Source of the DNA: JBEVMS01 sp040508515
Lineage (GTDB): Bacteria; Pseudomonadota; Gammaproteobacteria; Xanthomonadales; Rhodanobacteraceae
Length of the DNA: 19,103 nucleotides
Reading direction: 5' to 3'
NCBI GenBank assembly: GCA_040508515.1
Contig: JBEVMS010000306.1
Coordinates: forward strand, 1 to 19,103
Both the position numbers and the translations under genes were made by a program. How positions within the stretch are numbered: position 1 is the first letter of the stretch; each line of letters opens with the position of its first letter. The notes beneath the pieces were generated by a model. It ran no database searches, was not told where the DNA came from, and saw nothing but the letters and a program-made list of their open reading frames with translations. This document shows, piece by piece, positions 14,935-19,103 of the stretch.

Positions 14935-16059
14935 TCAGAACGACGCCTCCGCGAGCGGGACTCGCCTGTCCACGCGCAGGCTTTCCCGCGCGGCGGCCTG
15001 CACCTGCACCGAACCGGTTTGCTGCGCTTGAAAAGGCGCATCGAGCAGTTGCCGCAGCGCATCGACGGAAGCGCGTGGATGACGCCCGCGGCGCAATTCA
15101 TGCACGCCAATTTCAATCATTCGCTCTACAAAGTGATCCCAGCCTGGCTGTTCCGCGGCATACGGTTGATCGGCCAACAGCCGTTCGGCGATCGCGTCGC
15201 TGGGCATCGGGCGAAGCAAGTCATCCGGATTTTCGGCCGGTTGATTGGAAACGAACACCGTGCCGATCAGTTTCAGCGGTGCCGGCGCCAGCCGACCGTG
15301 GCCCAGGCGCAGATCGGCCTCGTATTTCTCCACACCGCTGCGGCGGCGAATCACCGGCGCCTGGCTGATCCAGCGTGCTGTCGTGGCATCGTCGATGAAG
15401 CGCAGCGCATCAGCCTGCACATGCAAATAGTTGGCGACGCCAGTGGCGAACAAGCTCTGCGGCTGCACGAAAACGGCGTCCTCGGCGACAAAATCCAGCC
15501 CCTGCAGCAGGCTGTGCAAGGCCAGGGTCGATTTGCCGGAACCACTGGCACCCAACAGCAGCGCGCCGCGCCCATCACGCCCGACACAAGCGCCGTGCAA
15601 CGGCACCAACCCCTGCCCGCGCGCCGCCAGCATGAAGACGGCGAACTCGATCAACTCGTAACGCAGGTAATAGGACTGGCACAGCATGTCGTCGGAGGCC
15701 ACCACCAGCGCCCGCTGCTGCTGCGGAGCCAGCACCACGTAATTGAACGCGTCCATGATGCCGTAGAGCAGGCCCGACGCCGTATGCATGCGCACCGGGG
15801 GCGGCTCGTCCAGCGCCGGCGCCGCTTGACGCGACAGCAGTCGCAGCTCGATGCGGAACTCCGGTGCCGCCGTCGCGAACTGATGCGCCGGCACGCCGTC
15901 GTACGCCGCCTCTACCAGGCTCAGCAACGCTTCACTGGCGCTTTCAAATCGGAAACGCGCCCCCGCGATCTGCTTGTGCCGCGCGAAAGGAAGCCGGGCT
16001 CGTTCACGGAAAGGGTCGAAGCAGTCGTCACGAAGACCGCGTGAGTTACTCAAAGCCAT
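14935..16059 (-). CDS. HprK-related (HPr kinase-like) P-loop kinase
   Basis: This 374-residue protein resembles the C-terminal kinase domain of HPr kinase, which phosphorylates serine in a protein substrate. It has PLHGACV (153-159), the P-loop LGASGSGKST (169-178) and, 14 residues on, the acidic FVAEDAVFV motif (190-198), in the order seen in HprK. The first ~140 residues do not resemble the HprK N-terminal domain, and no HPr or PTS gene is near, so it is not catabolite-control HprK. HprK-like kinases are known in lasso-peptide clusters such as paeninodin, where the kinase phosphorylates the precursor peptide, and other HprK-related families accompany PF14907 nucleotidyltransferases. The start at 16059 has GAGGA 5 nt upstream. 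It is followed by the ABC exporter and diverges from the radical SAM gene. The substrate is unknown. Confidence 0.85.
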   Translation of the reverse strand: MALSNSRGLRDDCFDPFRERARLPFARHKQIAGARFRFESASEALLSLVEAAYDGVPAHQFATAAPEFRIELRLLSRQAAPALDEPPPVRMHTASGLLYGIMDAFNYVVLAPQQQRALVVASDDMLCQSYYLRYELIEFAVFMLAARGQGLVPLHGACVGRDGRGALLLGASGSGKSTLALHSLLQGLDFVAEDAVFVQPQSLFATGVANYLHVQADALRFIDDATTARWISQAPVIRRRSGVEKYEADLRLGHGRLAPAPLKLIGTVFVSNQPAENPDDLLRPMPSDAIAERLLADQPYAAEQPGWDHFVERMIEIGVHELRRGRHPRASVDALRQLLDAPFQAQQTGSVQVQAAARESLRVDRRVPLAEASF

Positions 16060-16385
16060 CGTCGTCCTCGAAGTCTAGGCCGATCGGATTGCGCGGCAGC
16101 GTGCCGCACGATCCCTACGTTGGCAGTGAGTGCGGCCGCAGGCAAAAAAGGTTGCCTTGATCGGCGACGGCTCGCGGGCATCGCCGGCCAGAGGCCCATG
16201 CCCGCGCGGCTAGAGCGCAGCGGCAAAACGATGGCTGAATATTTTTGTCCGGCGAGGCAACCGATGGAGCGCGCCATGGCACTCACGACCATGCAGCGCT
16301 GAATGATGAGGCCAATACATCGGCACCCTCTTCCCCCGTCAGCGCTGCAGCTTATCCCCACGGCTACATTTGAGGCCCCTTTGCG
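16060..16385. promoter_or_regulatory. Divergent intergenic region between HprK-like and radical SAM genes
   Basis: This 326-bp region must carry promoters for both outward-facing transcripts. It contains the HprK-like ribosome site (GAGGA, minus strand) and a GAGG about 10 nt before the radical SAM start. An A/T-rich patch lies at about 16225-16247. I found no convincing -35/-10 pair on either strand and no clear gene. A 42-codon frame ending at 16373, whose stop overlaps the radical SAM ribosome site, is protein-like but has only a TTG start without a ribosome site. Longer frames on the minus strand are Arg/Ala-rich noise. Confidence 0.5.
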
Positions 16386-17870
16386 ATGCTAAAGATTCAG
16401 GTCGGCCACTCGTACTTCCTGCGGTACGATCGGAAACAGTGGGAGCGCGGCAAGCCGTATCCACCGCTCGCCACGATTCAGATCGGATCCCTGCTCAGGG
16501 ACATGGGACACGAGTTGTCGCTGTTCGACGCGATGCTCGCTGAGGGTGTTGAAGATTATCAAGGGTCACTGCAGGCCGCGCGGCCAGACGTGGTGGTGAT
16601 CTACGAGGACAACTTCAACTACCTGACCAAGATGTGCCTGAGCCGCATGCGCGAAGCGGCCTGCCAGATGATCGGCGAAGCACGCGCCAGCGGTGCTCGG
16701 GTACTGGTCGCTGGCTCCGATGCCTCGGACCATCCGGACGCGTTTCTCGCTGCCGGTGCCGACGCGGTGCTGATCGGCGAAGGCATCTCGGCCTTGATCC
16801 AATTGATCGAGCGTCTTGATGGCAGCCGCGATATCGACACCCAGGCCTGGGTGTCCGGCATCGTCGGCGTCGCCACGCTGGTCGACGGCAAGACCCAGCA
16901 GACCCGCATCGGCGTGATGCCCCCGGACCCGCGCGTGGTCAGCCGTCCGGCCTGGGATCTGGTGGACATCGAGCGCTACCGCGCGCTGTGGACCGAACGC
17001 CACGGTTACTTCAGCCTCAACATGGCCGCCTCGCGCGGTTGCCCGTTCCGTTGCAACTGGTGCGCCAAGCCGATCTGGGGCAACCACTACAAGCAGCGCA
17101 GCGCGCAGGACGTGGCGGCGGAGATGAGCTATCTGAAGCACACCTTCAAGCCCGACCACATCTGGATGGCGGACGACATCTTCGGCTTCCATATCGACTG
17201 GGTGACCGAGTTCGCCGAGCATCTGCGCGCCACCGACGGCTCGGTGCCTTTTACCATCCAGACGCGCGCCGACTTGGCCAGCGAACGCATGGCCGAGGCG
17301 CTCGCGCAGGCGGGTTGCGCGGAAGCCTGGATCGGCGCGGAAAGCGGCAGCCAGCGCGTGCTTGACAGGATGACCAAGGGCACCAAGGTGGCGGATCTGA
17401 TCGCCGCGCGGCAACGGCTGGGCCACGTCGGCATTCGGGTGGGATTTTTCATCCAGCTCGGCTACCTGGGCGAAGAACTGGCCGATCTGCTGGCCACCCG
17501 CGAACTGGTCGCGCGCGCCGCGCCGGACGATATCGGCGTCAGTGTTTCGTACCCGCTGCCTGGGACCAAATTCTACGAAGAGGTCAAAGCGCAGCTCGGC
17601 AAGAAAACACATTGGCAGGACAGCGACGACCTGGCCATGATGTTCCGCGGCGTCTACGACTCGGAGTTTTACCGCCAGGTGCGCGATCTGCTGCACCAGC
17701 AGGCGACCTTGCAGCAATCGAAGGCGACCGAGCCGCCGCTGCGTTATCGCCAGGCGCATGCCGCGCTGGACGCTCGCTGGGAGGCGCTGATCGCTATCGA
17801 GCAGGCGCACCGCAGCGCTGAGCCAACCCTGCCCCCGCCGATGCAAAGCATCGCCCTGCCGCTGCTCTAG
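16386..17870 (+). CDS. Radical SAM protein with N-terminal B12-binding-like domain
   Basis: This 494-residue protein has the two-part layout of class B (cobalamin-dependent) radical SAM enzymes. Residues 1-140 form a B12-binding-like Rossmann domain (KPYPPLATIQIGSLLRDMGH, then DAVLIGEG), without the DxHxxG motif, as is normal for this class. The radical SAM barrel carries the 4Fe-4S motif CPFRCNWC (Cys219, Cys223, Cys226), then IWMADDIFGF, AWIGAESGSQRVLDRMTKGT and YPLPGTKFYEEV, all usual in BchE/HpnJ-like proteins. Such enzymes do methylations, ring formations or other radical chemistry on unactivated carbons. The last 70 residues are helical and divergent. The gene starts a plus-strand pair and is 6 bp from the nucleotidyltransferase gene, so the two are coupled. 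Substrate cannot be told; a peptide or small-molecule product exported by the divergent ABC protein is one inference. Confidence 0.92.
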   Translation: MLKIQVGHSYFLRYDRKQWERGKPYPPLATIQIGSLLRDMGHELSLFDAMLAEGVEDYQGSLQAARPDVVVIYEDNFNYLTKMCLSRMREAACQMIGEARASGARVLVAGSDASDHPDAFLAAGADAVLIGEGISALIQLIERLDGSRDIDTQAWVSGIVGVATLVDGKTQQTRIGVMPPDPRVVSRPAWDLVDIERYRALWTERHGYFSLNMAASRGCPFRCNWCAKPIWGNHYKQRSAQDVAAEMSYLKHTFKPDHIWMADDIFGFHIDWVTEFAEHLRATDGSVPFTIQTRADLASERMAEALAQAGCAEAWIGAESGSQRVLDRMTKGTKVADLIAARQRLGHVGIRVGFFIQLGYLGEELADLLATRELVARAAPDDIGVSVSYPLPGTKFYEEVKAQLGKKTHWQDSDDLAMMFRGVYDSEFYRQVRDLLHQQATLQQSKATEPPLRYRQAHAALDARWEALIAIEQAHRSAEPTLPPPMQSIALPLL

Positions 17871-17876
17871 GCCGCC

Positions 17877-19097
17877 ATGCTACCTCCCCTGAAAATCGTC
17901 AAGCACGGCCTGCGCCGCACCACCGAAGTGCTCGCCAAGGAGCTGGCGCTGGCTCGACCCGGTGGCACCCTGCCCGCGTGGAGCGAGCTGGAATGGCGGC
18001 TGGCCTCGGCGGTTGCCGTGGCGCATGGCGTGTCGCCATTGCTGAGCAAGTTATCCACGTGGCAGAACCCGACGTGGCGGCAGTTTCTGATCAGTCAGCG
18101 TGAACATGTCGAGCAACGCCATCGGCGCATCGCCACGTTGCTCGATCAGATCGACAGCGGCGCCCGTGCCGCCGGCCTGCCCATCGTGCCGCTGAAGGGT
18201 TCCGCGCTGCACGCGCTGGGGCTCTACGCGCCCGGTGACCGGCCAATGGCCGATGTCGATTTGCTGGTGCGCGAACGCGATGTGGAGGCAACGACCGCCC
18301 TGCTGCTGCAGCTTGGGTATGTGGAATCGTTCGCGCAATGGAAGCACCGCGTGTTCAAGCCCGCCACGGGCGAAGCCTTCGTCGGGCTTGGTGAACATCG
18401 CGACACGCCGATCAATATCGAGTTGCACACGCGCATCCAGGAACGCCTGCCGATTTCCACCGTCGATATCACGCCGCGGATCTATCCGCGCAATCCACGG
18501 CCCGGGCTCAATCCTTATCCATCCCATGGCGCGTTGATGAGCCACCTGCTGCTGCACGCGGCGGGCAATATATGTGGCCGCAGCCTGCGTCTGCTGCACC
18601 TCAACGACATCTCGCTGCTGGCCACGCGGATGGTTGCCAGCGATTGGGAAGTGCTGTGGGGCGAGCATGCGCACGATACGCCGTGGTGGGCGTTGCCGCC
18701 GCTGCGACTCGTCGCGCGCTATTACAAAAACGCGCTGCCCGAAGTGTTACTTCGCCGCGTGGAACGCGAGTGCCCTGCGCTACTGCGAATGATATCGCGG
18801 CGCCAAACCCTGACGCGGGTGTCGTGTTCGCAGTTGTGGCTGGACGCCTTGCCCGGCATCGAATGGTCGCGCTCTTTTGGCGAAATCTCGCGCTGCATCG
18901 TCAATCGGATCAAGCCGTCGCAAGAAAATATCAAGGAGCGCGCCGATATGGTGCGCACCCAAGTTTGGCTGCAGGGACAAAGCTGGGTCACGCTGGGCCA
19001 TCGCCGGCGCATCCTGACCTGGCTCACCCAATCGATACCGCGCATGGACACGCTGTACGTGGTGCGTGCGGCGCTGGAACAACCCGACGCCGCTTAG
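17877..19097 (+). CDS. Nucleotidyltransferase-fold protein (PF14907-type)
   Basis: This 406-residue protein fits the uncharacterised nucleotidyltransferase family PF14907 (NTP_transf_5). Features are LKGSALHALGLY (106-117), then RPMADVDLLV (122-131) with the paired metal-binding acids Asp126 and Asp128, and INIELHTRI (180-188) giving the later acidic residue and His. These are the expected active-site elements of a pol-beta-like fold, so transfer of a nucleotide to a protein, peptide or small molecule is plausible. Members of this family occur beside HprK-like kinases and in RiPP and exopolysaccharide clusters, but their chemistry is little known. The start lies 6 bp after the radical SAM stop without its own clear ribosome site, indicating translational coupling. 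It ends 6 bp before the window edge, so further operon members may follow outside. Confidence 0.88.
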   Translation: MLPPLKIVKHGLRRTTEVLAKELALARPGGTLPAWSELEWRLASAVAVAHGVSPLLSKLSTWQNPTWRQFLISQREHVEQRHRRIATLLDQIDSGARAAGLPIVPLKGSALHALGLYAPGDRPMADVDLLVRERDVEATTALLLQLGYVESFAQWKHRVFKPATGEAFVGLGEHRDTPINIELHTRIQERLPISTVDITPRIYPRNPRPGLNPYPSHGALMSHLLLHAAGNICGRSLRLLHLNDISLLATRMVASDWEVLWGEHAHDTPWWALPPLRLVARYYKNALPEVLLRRVERECPALLRMISRRQTLTRVSCSQLWLDALPGIEWSRSFGEISRCIVNRIKPSQENIKERADMVRTQVWLQGQSWVTLGHRRRILTWLTQSIPRMDTLYVVRAALEQPDAA

Positions 19098-19103
19098 CGT
19101 AGA

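Noticed and set aside
16046..16114. Short minus-strand frame ending GLDFEDDDGFE just before the HprK-like start, resembling an acidic peptide end
   Set aside because: There is a TAG directly upstream and no proper start codon. The acidic residues come from the GAGGACGACGATG ribosome-site and start-codon sequence of the HprK-like gene.
16115..16282. 55-codon GTG-started minus-strand frame and an overlapping 103-codon frame upstream of the HprK-like gene
   Set aside because: Both are Arg/Ala/Pro/Cys-rich with third-position base use unlike the real genes, and neither has a ribosome site.
13101..19097. A complete lasso-peptide cluster
   Set aside because: An exporter and HprK-like kinase are present, but no asparagine-synthase-like cyclase, leader peptidase, PqqD-like protein or clear precursor gene is seen.

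Overview
The window is high-GC DNA, probably from a gammaproteobacterium of the Xanthomonadaceae/Rhodanobacteraceae type. That placement is an inference from base composition and from a Ser/Thr kinase plus ECF sigma pair sitting directly upstream of a type VI secretion (T6SS) operon, an arrangement described in Xanthomonas citri. Every gene from 16059 down to 1 lies on the minus strand. The last two genes (16386-19097) lie on the plus strand.

Region 1 (minus strand, 9229 to 1) is the first half of a T6SS locus in the order tssB-tssC-hcp-tagJ-tssE-tssF-tssG-tssH(clpV), with clpV cut by the window edge. It encodes the contractile sheath (TssB/TssC), the inner tube (Hcp), the sheath accessory protein TagJ, baseplate parts (TssE, TssF, TssG) and the sheath-recycling AAA+ ATPase. 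The membrane complex, TssA, TssK and VgrG are not in the window. Between tssG and clpV there is a roughly 70-codon coding remnant that reads well only if two single-base frameshifts are corrected.

Region 2 (minus, 11853 to 9495) holds a membrane-anchored Ser/Thr kinase and an ECF sigma factor, 19 bp apart and 265 bp upstream of tssB. By analogy with PknS/EcfK of X. citri they probably sense an outside cue and switch on the T6SS.

Region 3 (minus, 12932 to 12207) is a two-gene operon for an SRPBCC (START-like) protein and a DUF4242 protein. It is preceded by a perfect 8-1-8 palindrome that looks like an operator.

Region 4 (13101-19097) is the least ordinary part. Two divergent gene pairs share a 326-bp intergenic region. 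The minus pair encodes an HPr-kinase-like protein and an ABC exporter of the peptide-exporter type. The plus pair encodes a B12-binding-type radical SAM enzyme and a PF14907-type nucleotidyltransferase, 6 bp apart. HprK-like kinases and such exporters occur in lasso-peptide and other RiPP clusters, but no lasso cyclase, B protein or PqqD-like recognition protein is visible here. I infer an incompletely visible peptide (or other small-molecule) modification and export system. A possible precursor is only weakly suggested in the divergent intergenic region, and the substrate is unknown.
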